Assembly (NCBI GenBank): GCA_028278145.1
Contig: JANQEV010000039.1
Coordinates: 1-43,966 of the forward strand
Origin: Chromatiales bacterium
Lineage (GTDB): Bacteria; Pseudomonadota; Gammaproteobacteria; Chromatiales; Chromatiaceae
Length of the DNA: 43,966 nt
Reading direction: 5' to 3'
In this document: piece by piece, positions 25,155 to 35,400 of the stretch
How positions within the stretch are numbered: the stretch's first letter is position 1
Layout: every line of letters begins with the position of its first letter
Notes under the pieces: model-generated
Database searches by the model: none
What the model was told of the DNA's origin: nothing
Seen by the model: only the letters and a program-made list of their open reading frames with translations
Translations under genes and position numbers: made by a program

Positions 25155-28019
25155 CTATGCATCAAATTTCCGTTCCAGTTCATCCTTGGGCATCGGCTTG
25201 GCAAAATAGAAGCCCTGGCCCACACTACATCCATCACCCAACAGGAAATCTCTTTGATTCTGGGTCTCTACCCCTTCTGCAATCACATTCAGGCCCAGGC
25301 TGGAGGCAAGACTTATCACCGCTTTGGTTATGGCCAGGTTATTCTCATTTCCTGGGGTATCACGAATGAAGGAGCGATCGATCTTTAATGTATCCACTGG
25401 CAGACGCTGCAGGTAGGAGAGAGAGGAATATCCCATTCCAAAGTCATCGATAACAATGCTGACCCCGCGTTTTTTCAGCCGCTCCAGGGTGGCAGCCGCC
25501 TGACCAGAATTGTTTAAAAATGCCGCCTCCTTGACCTCAAGCTCCAGGTTGCCAGCAGGGAACCCGGTCTGATCCAGCAGTTTCACTATCTTCTGTTCAT
25601 AACTTTCATCGTATAACTCAACTGCGGAAACATTTATACAGATACGCTGATTATAACGATTCTGGTCAATCCAGGACTTGCCTTGTGACAGCGCCTTTAA
25701 CAACACCCACTCACTCAGTTCAGCTATCATCCCCGAGTCTTCAGCCGGCTGGATAAAGCGCCGCGGACCAAGAGTACCCATATCTGGATGCTCCCAGCGC
25801 AACAACACCTCCACGCCTACAATCTTCCCACTCTGGATCTCGATCTGCGGCTGAAAATGCAGTACAAATTCATCGCGATCCAGGGCACGTTTAATACTTG
25901 ATTCCAACAGAACACGTTCAAACGCAATTGTGGCCATCTCATCACTGAAAAATGCATAGCCATTACGCCCGGCCTCCTTGGCACGATACATAGCGGTATC
26001 TGCATTCTGCATTAGGCCATCCATTGTTTCTGCATCATCTGGAAAGATACTTATGCCGATACTGGTACTCATAAAGTATTCATTGCCCAACAGTTCAAAC
26101 GGTTCATTGAATACCTTCAATACCTTCTCTGCCACCAATGCGGCATCTGCCGGCTCATCTATCTCTTCTACCAGCATGGTGAATTCATCACCGGCATGTC
26201 GAGCCACAGCATCATCCATACGCACTGTGTTAGACAAGCGCTCTGCCACTGCCTTGAGCAGTTCATCACCAATCTTGTGTCCATAGCTATCATTGATCAG
26301 CTTGAACCGATCCAGATCCAGAAACAGCAGTGCCAGCCTGGACTCCTTGCGTGATGCATGTTTTACGGCATGTTCCAGACGGGCACTGAACAGCAGTCGG
26401 TTAGGTAACTCGGTAAGCGGATCGTGATGCGCGAGAAAATCCAGCCGTTCCTGAGATTTCTTCAGATTGGTGATATCGGAGAATATCGAGATGTAGTTGA
26501 CTGGCTTGCCCTGCTCATTCTTGATGACATTGATTGTCACCCTGGATGGAAATAACTCTCCGTTCTTGCGTTTATTCCAGAGCTCCCCATGCCATTCACC
26601 ATCTTCAGCAATCGAGTTCCACATATTGTTATGGATTCCAGTATCCTGATCACAGGATTCCCATATATTTGGAGTCTCTCCCAACAGCTCATCCCTGGTG
26701 AATCCAAGCAACTCTTCTGTGGCACGGTTCACCTCCACAATGCGCTGATCTGCGTCGGTAATAACAATCCCCTCGGCAGTATGCTGAAATACCTCTTCAT
26801 ACAAACGCAGGTCTTCAAGTCGTCTGTGTAGCTCAATTTCTGCTTCCTGCAGTTCGGCACGAGTATGGACCAGGTCAGAAACATCATTAACTGCACCTAC
26901 AACACCGATGATATTCTCTTTGTCATCCATTAGAGGAGCATAATTTCCTGCTATATCCTGGATGTTTTCAAACTCACCTTCAAACAGTTGATCGTTAAAC
27001 TTCACTATCTCCCCAGTCATACACTGCTGGATAAATTCCAGATGACGTTGCAGAAACGACTCCGGAAGCACATTATCAATGACATCACCCTCAATTCTGT
27101 CCAGAGGCAGATTACAGGTCTTTTCAAAATATTTGTTAGCCGCCAGATAACGACCATTTAGATCAAATGCTGCAATCCACATAGGTACAGCATCTATTAT
27201 TGATCGCAACAGGTTATGACTGCTTTCCAGCGCCATTTCCACCTGTTTGGTTTCTGTTACATCCTGCAATGTCCCGAACAGTCTAATCAGCTTACCGGCA
27301 TCATCAAACACAGGCTCTGCATTTATGGACACATACCTTGTCTCTCCTCCAAGCATGACAATCCTGAACATAATACTATCTGGTTTACTGCCAGGTTTTT
27401 TCTTGAGTGAGCTACGGATGAACTGTTTAACCGCATTCCTATCTTCAGAATGGATACAGGTAAGGAAAATTCTTTTTGTTATTTTGGTGGATTGCGGTCT
27501 GAGACCAAATATCTGGTAAATCACATTCGACCATTCAATACTGCCATCAGCAACCTTGAAGCTCCAACTGCCTATCTTAGTCATAGCCTGATTTCTGCAC
27601 TCTTCAGCAGCCTTCACGGCTATGATTTTCTGTAATCTCCTTTTACCTGACTTAAGCTTCTCCTGGTTGGCATGGTACTCCAATACAACCGCCAGGATTT
27701 TTGCACAGTTATTGATAATAAATTTGTATTCGTCTGACAGGGCGTCTAGATTGCCCTCGGTAACAAGCAGGCTACCAAAATAGTCACTCCTGGTATGCAG
27801 GCTGATATATTCCAGATCGGTATTTCTGGCATTATTCTCATACTGAAAACTAACACCAAAACCCATACCATTAATAACATCAGTAAAAAGCTTGATCGCA
27901 CGCGCGGAACTGTCCATCTGGAACAGATGAACCATAAGAAGAAGCAGTTTCTGAATGATATCTAGTCCCTGCATTCCAGCCTGCTCTGGCTGTGAGAAAC
28001 CGGTTTTCTGTGACAGCAT
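25155..28019 (-). CDS. Multi-PAS GGDEF-EAL c-di-GMP protein
   Basis: This 954-residue soluble protein has an N-terminal GAF-like segment (about 15-120), three PAS domains (about 145-260, 265-390, 400-515), GGDEF (about 525-690) and EAL (about 700-950). The GGDEF motif is AGDEF with an RxxD I-site (RMDD) five residues before it, so the domain may be weakly active, or a GTP or c-di-GMP sensor. The EAL signature is EVL (GVEVLLRWEHP); the metal and catalytic residues look present (LELEVKE, DDFGMGYSSL, LKIDRSF, VIAEGVE, GFYFAKPM). It is therefore probably a phosphodiesterase with sensory control. AAGG lies close before the ATG. Confidence 0.92.
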   Translation of the reverse strand: MLSQKTGFSQPEQAGMQGLDIIQKLLLLMVHLFQMDSSARAIKLFTDVINGMGFGVSFQYENNARNTDLEYISLHTRSDYFGSLLVTEGNLDALSDEYKFIINNCAKILAVVLEYHANQEKLKSGKRRLQKIIAVKAAEECRNQAMTKIGSWSFKVADGSIEWSNVIYQIFGLRPQSTKITKRIFLTCIHSEDRNAVKQFIRSSLKKKPGSKPDSIMFRIVMLGGETRYVSINAEPVFDDAGKLIRLFGTLQDVTETKQVEMALESSHNLLRSIIDAVPMWIAAFDLNGRYLAANKYFEKTCNLPLDRIEGDVIDNVLPESFLQRHLEFIQQCMTGEIVKFNDQLFEGEFENIQDIAGNYAPLMDDKENIIGVVGAVNDVSDLVHTRAELQEAEIELHRRLEDLRLYEEVFQHTAEGIVITDADQRIVEVNRATEELLGFTRDELLGETPNIWESCDQDTGIHNNMWNSIAEDGEWHGELWNKRKNGELFPSRVTINVIKNEQGKPVNYISIFSDITNLKKSQERLDFLAHHDPLTELPNRLLFSARLEHAVKHASRKESRLALLFLDLDRFKLINDSYGHKIGDELLKAVAERLSNTVRMDDAVARHAGDEFTMLVEEIDEPADAALVAEKVLKVFNEPFELLGNEYFMSTSIGISIFPDDAETMDGLMQNADTAMYRAKEAGRNGYAFFSDEMATIAFERVLLESSIKRALDRDEFVLHFQPQIEIQSGKIVGVEVLLRWEHPDMGTLGPRRFIQPAEDSGMIAELSEWVLLKALSQGKSWIDQNRYNQRICINVSAVELYDESYEQKIVKLLDQTGFPAGNLELEVKEAAFLNNSGQAAATLERLKKRGVSIVIDDFGMGYSSLSYLQRLPVDTLKIDRSFIRDTPGNENNLAITKAVISLASSLGLNVIAEGVETQNQRDFLLGDGCSVGQGFYFAKPMPKDELERKFDA

Positions 28020-28900
28020 ATACCTTGCTCGTCGGTTTTTATTTTGAAGTCTCTACAATATATTACGGGTAACCTAACATGGTGTTGAAACCTGCACCCG
28101 GATTGGGATATGGCTCTAGATCGTCCCCTTCGTAGTAGTTTTTGGACATGCATCCTGACTTCCTGTTCAATTCTGTAAACACTACTGATTACATCTGCAC
28201 CATACTATCGTCCGATTCAGGCCTTATGCATTATTCAGAGTGCCTACTCTGGGTATTAGCTACTTTTATTTTCTGGCAAGCGTCCCACGCGGGTTAACCA
28301 ATAATCACAAATAGGACACTCTGAAATCGACCTGTAAATAGGTCAGGTAGATGCACGGTGCAGGGAAAGCAAGATACACTAGACAGACCGAACTCAAACC
28401 TCTTGAGAACGACCACGAAACAACTGTATGTAAAAAACCCCCAAAAAACCAGTTATCAGCGATGATTTTTTTCTGGACATCAGCTACATGGCCTATCAAC
28501 TGGTGTATTCCACAGGTTGAAATCACGCATGCTACTGTAGATCATCTATGACCTAAAACCAGGTCCCGTTATCAGGCACTAACACTTACTATGCTGAAGG
28601 CTTTAGTAAATCCCCTGGACAGTTACATATACCCATACCTTCAGTTGATTATATAGCCCTATAGAGAGTCACAGTCAACGCATTAAAATTAGCGCTAAAT
28701 CACCCATTTTTTTAACTTTGTAGATTATATTATTGACTAATCAAGCAATTACGTTAGGGCCAGGCGATATATTCTTCAGAAGCCAATTTGTTCAATAGGA
28801 ACTAAAGTCAGCAATAGCTTAGCAGCACCCCTAAAATAAAGAATATCCATACATACAGATTAATTAATGCAGCACGAGCTATAAAAGCAAAGTCCAGCCC
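28020..28900. other. Gene-free stretch
   Basis: About 880 bases, clearly richer in A+T than neighbouring genes, hold no ORF I can support; the longest (66-73 codons) look random and lack convincing starts. Two short hairpins of the form GACCT-loop-AGGTC occur at 28329-28344 and 28550-28565. The segment may hold regulatory DNA, a small RNA or a decayed gene. Confidence 0.4.
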
Positions 28901-28934
28901 AAAAAAACAGACCCGGCATACGCCAGGTCTGTTT
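28901..28934 (-). terminator. Terminator of the dodecin gene
   Basis: AAACAGACC (28905-28913) pairs with GGTCTGTTT (28926-28934), with GGC/GCC extending the stem. The A-run on the plus strand gives a U-tract on the minus strand. It lies about 55 bases after the dodecin stop. Confidence 0.9.
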
Positions 28935-28990
28935 ATCCATCATTGAAATCACTTCCAGTTACACACAGCAACCAATAACTTCCCAACTGA

Positions 28991-29191
28991 TTAATCCAGC
29001 ACAAAGGTGACATTAAGAATCACTTTGTAAGCAATTATTTTACCTCCCTTAATATCTACAGACTGATCTTTAACCCATGCCGACTTTACATGTTTTAGGG
29101 TTTTAGTAGAACGCTTCACACCTTTGCGAACCGCATCATCAAAACTTTTTGAGGAAGTGGCAATTATCTCAGTAACACGAGCTACAGACAT
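28991..29191 (-). CDS. Dodecin (flavin-storage protein)
   Basis: Dodecins form hollow 12-mers that store or quench flavins. The 66 residues match the family throughout: VARVTEIIATSSKSFDDAVRKGV, then a strand with HVKSAWVKDQSVDIKGGKI and YKVILNVTFVLD; the Trp that stacks on the isoalloxazine ring is present. AAGGAGA lies 6-9 bases before the ATG. It is monocistronic with its own terminator. Confidence 0.96.
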   Translation of the reverse strand: MSVARVTEIIATSSKSFDDAVRKGVKRSTKTLKHVKSAWVKDQSVDIKGGKIIAYKVILNVTFVLD

Positions 29192-29492
29192 GATCTTCTC
29201 CTTAGATTCTATTGATTATGAACAAGTGGCGAAAACAGCCTGTCTGAATAGACCAAGAACACATGGATGAAGTAGTGTTGATTGCATGAATCAACCATTG
29301 AATAGTGGTTATCAGACAGCTGGCCCACTAGCTTCACGTATAGACCAAGATCCTATAATTAGCAATCCATACATTGAATCAGCTTAGATTTGAACGCCCT
29401 CCACAGACATGTATAAATAAAACCCATACCTGATTCGTTGGGGCCAGCGCCTGAGAAGTCAGAACTATCTACGCAAGTGAAATAAGCTTCAG
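29192..29492. other. Intergenic region, no gene
   Basis: About 300 A+T-rich bases between dodecin and the end of the giant gene. It probably holds the dodecin promoter. A perfect TTGATT...AATCAA inverted repeat occurs at 29278-29294, about 90 bases before the dodecin start, and could be an operator. No terminator for the giant gene was recognised. Confidence 0.4.
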
Positions 29493-32400
29493 TTACCTCT
29501 TGCGTAATGAAATTGAAACAAAGCCATCACTTATCGGCACTCTGGATACGCTGAGTTTATTCTTGCTGGCAGCAAGCGTGATATTCCTACCTTCAGCACT
29601 TAAGACAGCCCTGCTACCGGTTACGGAAAGAGACGCTGGAGCACTAACAGAACGCGGACACACCGGACCCATACCTCTCAGCTCTGGGTCTAAGATATTT
29701 TCTGATGCAAGACGCCCAGTTAGTCGGCCACGCATGGAAGCATCCAGGCGCAGGTTTACGCTGAAAGTGCAACGTACATGACGTGGATCCTCTTCGATCA
29801 AGGTACCACTCCAGTTACCTGCCATGAGACTTCCCAGGCTCTTTTTCGTAGTGGGTTTAGGGTGTGTGCCCCGCCCCAGCTTCCAGTCACCAAACTGGCC
29901 CCTCTTTGCTTCAGGTGGCAGCTCAAGTGGTTTATCCCGCGGCACGCGGCGTCCTGGCAGGCACTGGCCATCCCGATTGCAGCGCCAGCTGGGGCAGTTA
30001 CTCTCCACCCAGCGTCTTGCATCCTTCTCGGAGAAGAAGTTATCGGCAAATAACCATTGTTTGATTCTGTTCGGATGTTTGGTCAGTCCAATGCCGCCAT
30101 GTCGTTTACTGCAGACCACAGACCATGGCCCTCCCCGTCTCTTATCTGAGCAGGCTCCGCCTTCTGAGCACTGCCAGGCAGGACAGTTCTGTTGTACCCA
30201 GGCGCGGGCTCCTTTTTCACTTACAAATCCACTCTGCATGATCCAGAACCTGGTTGGGTCTGTTCCTTTACCAATTCCAACCGAGAGGTTCTGTTTATTG
30301 CATAACACATTCCATTTTCCATACCGGTTCGATGCATCTGTACAACGCCAGTCCGGATAATTCTGCTTGATCCAGAGTTTTGCATCCCGTGGCCCCTGAA
30401 AAGGTCCACCCAGAACCCTGTAGCGCGTAGATTTCGTATCTTCACCATAGCGCACCTCTCCGCTGCGCTTGTCACAAAGGGCATACCAGGTAAATGCATC
30501 CGGTGGAGGTGGAAGCGCCTTGGCTTTTAGCTCATCGGCATGGGATATGGGTTTGTCCCACTTGGTACGCTCCTCTTCCTCAACGGTAATAGACGCCACA
30601 CCGGTACCGCGCTTCTCTCTGGCGGTCACCACCACACGCCCCTCATTTCTGCCGCCAAAGCTGCCTGGGCCCAGCTTCTGTATTACTCTGTCCGGGAACC
30701 ATGACCAGGTAACTGTGCGCGTAACATCCTCTTCGTCTCCACTCTCAAACACTAGGAGTGCCCTGATACTGGCTACCTCACCGGCCTTAATCTTCTGCAT
30801 GGGTGGATCGAGGTACAGAGTCCTGACCTTGGGGGCTGGTCCCTTGGAGATCCAGAACTCTACTGTGCTGCCTTTTTTAACCACCGTCTCCGGTTGTGGA
30901 TGCTGTTTGAATACATCGCCCTTAGGTAGTGGTCCATGATCCTCTTTGGCGTTGGGTTTAAGCCCGGCCTGCTCCACATCATAGGTGGCGGCATCTCGGT
31001 TCAGACCCAGCAGGTAGGGTACCTTTACCTTATTGCTGGATACTTTGACGGTTACGCTCTGGGGGCCACTCTTTATGGTTTTTCCATCAGGATCTACGGC
31101 AGAGGCCGTGGCCGTGTTGGTGGTGGTAGCAGTCAGGGTTACGGCACAATCAAAGCTCCAGGTCTCATCTGGGTCAAGCTTGTCGTCTCCTTTGGTACGG
31201 GTTACCGGGTTGCACTTGTCATCAGTCACACTTACCTGGGTGAGAATGGCATTGCCGATATTCTTTACCGTGTAGGTATAAACCACCTCATCATCTTTTA
31301 ACACGTCACTGCTACTGGCCTTCTTGGTGAGTTGTATACGCGCATCGATGTCGATATCGCACAGCTTAGCCAGTTCCCGCGCCCGGTCGAGCTTGGCTAT
31401 ACCATCTTCCCGTGCCCTGATCAGCTTATCGCCCACATCTACCATCTTGCGCACATATTTTTCCGGTGGCCAGAACATGCTAGGAACCTTGGCCGCCTCT
31501 GTCACCATGCGATCCAGGGTGGCTATGGAACGGCGCAGGTCCTTCATCTCTTTGGTCCGGTACTGTTCCACGTGGGTATCTATCCACTTTCCGACCCGTA
31601 CGGGATAACGGACAGAGGTTGCAGTGAAAGACAGGTCTAGCCGCCGTAGCAACTTTTTAACTGCATTCTCTTTCTCTTCAAGTTTTTTGCGCAGCTTACC
31701 GATCCTGACCACCAACTCTTCTGCCTGAGGAATCACTGGAGGAATAAGCGCAGCAAGGTCAATCAAACGATCGGTGGCCTTCTCAATGATCTGCAGATGC
31801 CGCTCCACCTCCTGGCGGGCGGTATCCACTATAGTATTGAGGTGTTTTTTGTGCTGCTGGCAGATCTTTACCAGTTGTTCTATCTTCGCCAGGGACCTGT
31901 TAATTCTTTTAAGCTCCGCATCACCTCTCTTGCCTAATGCCTGCACGGACTGCCAGCCCCTATCCAACCGGTCCTGGGTATCGCGCAACCGCTGCGCAAG
32001 TTTGCGTATCTCCTCAATCTTCTTCTTGACCGAGGCAGTCAGCTTATCGAGGAAGGTCTTGCCATATTTGTCCTTCTTTCCCAGTTTATCCTGGAAATAT
32101 TCACTGTTCTCCTTGATCTTCTGCCACGCATTCTTGTCTCTGATCCAGCGGTAGGTTTCTGTTCCTACCTTAACGATTGCCTGAGCGCCACTCAGTAATA
32201 TGCCAGCCACCGCAAGCGGAGGACCGGCTACGGGTACCAGGTATACCAAAAGGGCACCCGCTGCTGTGCCGCCAACCACCAGGTAGCCGGTGGTCTTCAG
32301 GACCCCTTTGACACAATTCTCCATCTGCTGCGCCGTCTTAGCGCGTTTTTTGCACTGCTGCAGGGCGTCAAACACATTTGACAGCACATTGACGCCAGAA

Positions 32401-35400
32401 ATTATCTTTAACCCAGGGCTGCCCTCATGCTGTCTCTGTTTAACAAAATCCCGTGCCTGGCGCCATCCATGCTTTAGATTCCAGAAACCTGGGCGGGGGG
32501 CGGCAACGGTGGGTGTACTTGATGGGCCGGTACCGGGTATCACATTCGGCCTGGTCGCCCCACCTCCAACTCCCCCTGATCCGGGAACTCTATAGGGTTG
32601 GGTATGCGCCGGCAGTGGCTGCGATGGCGCAGGTGAAGGCCGGGTATTCACCAGATGCACATTACGTGTAGCAGCAGATGGGCCTATTCCATGTGCTGGT
32701 GCTGGTGACGCTGATGTGGGTGTGCTCGAAGGCCCAGTACCTGGGGCATGGAATGGCCTGGTTGGTCCATGCATTACTTCCCTAACGGGAACCCCGTAAG
32801 GCTGGGTGTGCCCAGATAGTGGTGGCGCCGGAACCACATTAGTGGGAGTTGGTGTTAATCCCCAGGGATCAGTAAACCTGAGTGGTGCATTGCCTACATA
32901 TAGGTATGGGTTGAGACTGGCAAGGTCCTCTAGGTCTAGTCCAGCTGGGTCTTTAGTGAGGAACCGTCCCAGAGTTGGATCATAGTAGCGGGCGCGATAA
33001 TAGTAGAGTCCGGTATCAGGATCAAATTCACGTGCGGTAAAGATAAACGGATTGGGCAGATCCCCAGTACTCTGTTTCAGGTTTCCATATGCGTCGGTTG
33101 TATAGGAAGCAACCACCCTGCCAGCTGCATCCACCAGTGCCGCCACACTCCCGAGACCATCCAGCAGATAGTAAAAGAGCTCACCTTCATGCCGCATTGC
33201 AACCGGATGATCGATACCCGGTCCATGGTAGAAGCTTGTTAAAAGCTGCTTGTCTTGACCTAAAGTGGCCAGCAGGTGGGTACCGTCTGTAACGTAGTGA
33301 ATCTTCCCCTTTATATCTTCCCGCCAGGTGCGTTCGCCACTAGGTGCGTAACCAAACTGCACCTTTTTGCCATCAGGCAGGTTGACGGATGTCAGCATGC
33401 CTTCACTGCTGTAGCTGTAACTGGTTACCTCTCCTGCTTTACTGCGCTGGATAAGGTTTCCATTTGCATCATGTTTGAACTGATCATCACCTGCCTGCTG
33501 AATCTGGTCAGCCGTATCAAAACGGTAGCTGATAACCTTGCCATCTATTGCAAGCTGTTTGCGGTTGCCCCCAGGACTATAGCCATACTTGAGCAACGAC
33601 TTTTCATTTGACTGCTCTTCTATGAGCTGCCCGTTGGCGTCGTGGCGATACTTGGTTGTATATCCTAACTCATTACGCGCCCCGATAAGATTACCCAAAC
33701 TGTCATAGCTGTAATTCCAAGACTTAACCACCTCCCCCAGAGTATTCACATAGGCAACAGCCAAAGTATTGCCCAGGGCATCATACTCACGAATACCGCG
33801 GATACCGTTGGGATATTTGATAGATACCAGACGTCCTCTGGGATCATGTTCAAATTTAATCCGACCACCTCCCGGCAATCGCATGGATTGCATGCGCCCG
33901 GATGCATCATACCTATATGTTACTTCTTTGCCCTTGGGCCCGGTGAATCCCGAAATCTGACCATTGGGACCATAACGGTACTTCAGATCAACATCCAAAG
34001 CTGGGTAGGCTATCCTGGCCAGACGGCCAAAGCGGCCATACTCATAGTTTATGGGAAACTCTCCATCATTCATGCTGAGCAGACGACTGGCTCCATCGTA
34101 CCCGTAACGTATAGTGCGATTGCCCGGCAGTAGTTTCTCTATCACACGGCCTGCGGAATCATAGCGATAACGAATCTCGCTGCCGGCTGCATCTATGCTG
34201 CTGATCAACTGTCCGGCATGGTCGTAGGTATTCTTAGATATACGCCCCAGGGGGTCGGTGGTGGTAAGGATGTTGCCGAGTACATCATAGCTGAATGCCA
34301 TGGTACCTTTAGTCGGAGTCTCTATTCGCTGCAACCTCCCACTGGAGTCATAGCTGTAATTGGCGCTGCGTCCGAGGGCATTGCTCAGCTGTTTCAGCCG
34401 GTTCTGAGTTGTATAGGCGGCCCTGGATTGGTTGCCCATAGGGTCTTTTGTAGCGACAAGGTTGTTCGCTGCATCATACTCAAAACTGTTGTGGCCACCC
34501 TTGGAATCCATGCTCCATTGCTGGCGTCCTTTGGCATCATAGCCAATGCGTTCTCCTCCACCTGTATTGTCATTCCATGATTTAACATTGCCTTTGGCAT
34601 CATATTGATAGTTTATCTCCAGACCACTGGAGTGGATCTCAGACAGTATATTCCCTGATGGGGCACGCTTATAGCGGACCAGACTCCTATCTCCCTCTCT
34701 GATCTCACTGATGTTGCTTGCTGCATCATAGGTGTAGGTTAATTGTGGTCTGCCCGGCCTGTTTTCACTAACCAGCCGTCCCGCTTGATCATATTTATAA
34801 CTGGTACTCTCTCCGTCGGCATCGATCAGTTCAGTGAGACGCTGCGCAGAGTCATAACGGTAGTGCAACTTGCTTCCATCTGGATAGGCTATGCTGCTAA
34901 TCTGGCTGCTGTCTGGCACATAGGTTATATGGGTCTTTCCGCCACGTTCATCGATAACAGATGTCACTTGATTCAACTGGTCGTACTCGCGCCTGATTTC
35001 CCCCCCCAGTGGCGTTGTTTCATAAACCAGATTGCCCCGCTTGTCATAGCCATATCGGAGTTCCGTGCCAGCACCGTCATTCAGCGACTGGATCTGGCCC
35101 GCCTCGTTGTAGCTGATCTGCCATTGCTCCATACCCGACTTTACCGACTGGATGCGGCCTTTTTTGTTGTAGCCATATAGATGGTGATTACCTTTGGCAT
35201 CGGTGACTTTGTACTGGAGCCCATCCTGGTTGAACTCCATCATTGTTAACATACCCGCCCGGTCGGTTCTGGTTATGCGTTGACTGAAATCGTCATAGCT
35301 GTACACGTCATCCCCTTCTCCCGGTCTGCTGTGACGAATGACACGCCCCTTTTTGTCATAACCGATCTCCGTTACCCTGTGGTTGGAGTCTGTAATGCTG

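Noticed and set aside
28305-28551. Two overlapping 66-73 codon ORFs in the gene-free stretch
   Set aside because: Random-looking composition, no convincing start signal, overlapping on opposite strands.
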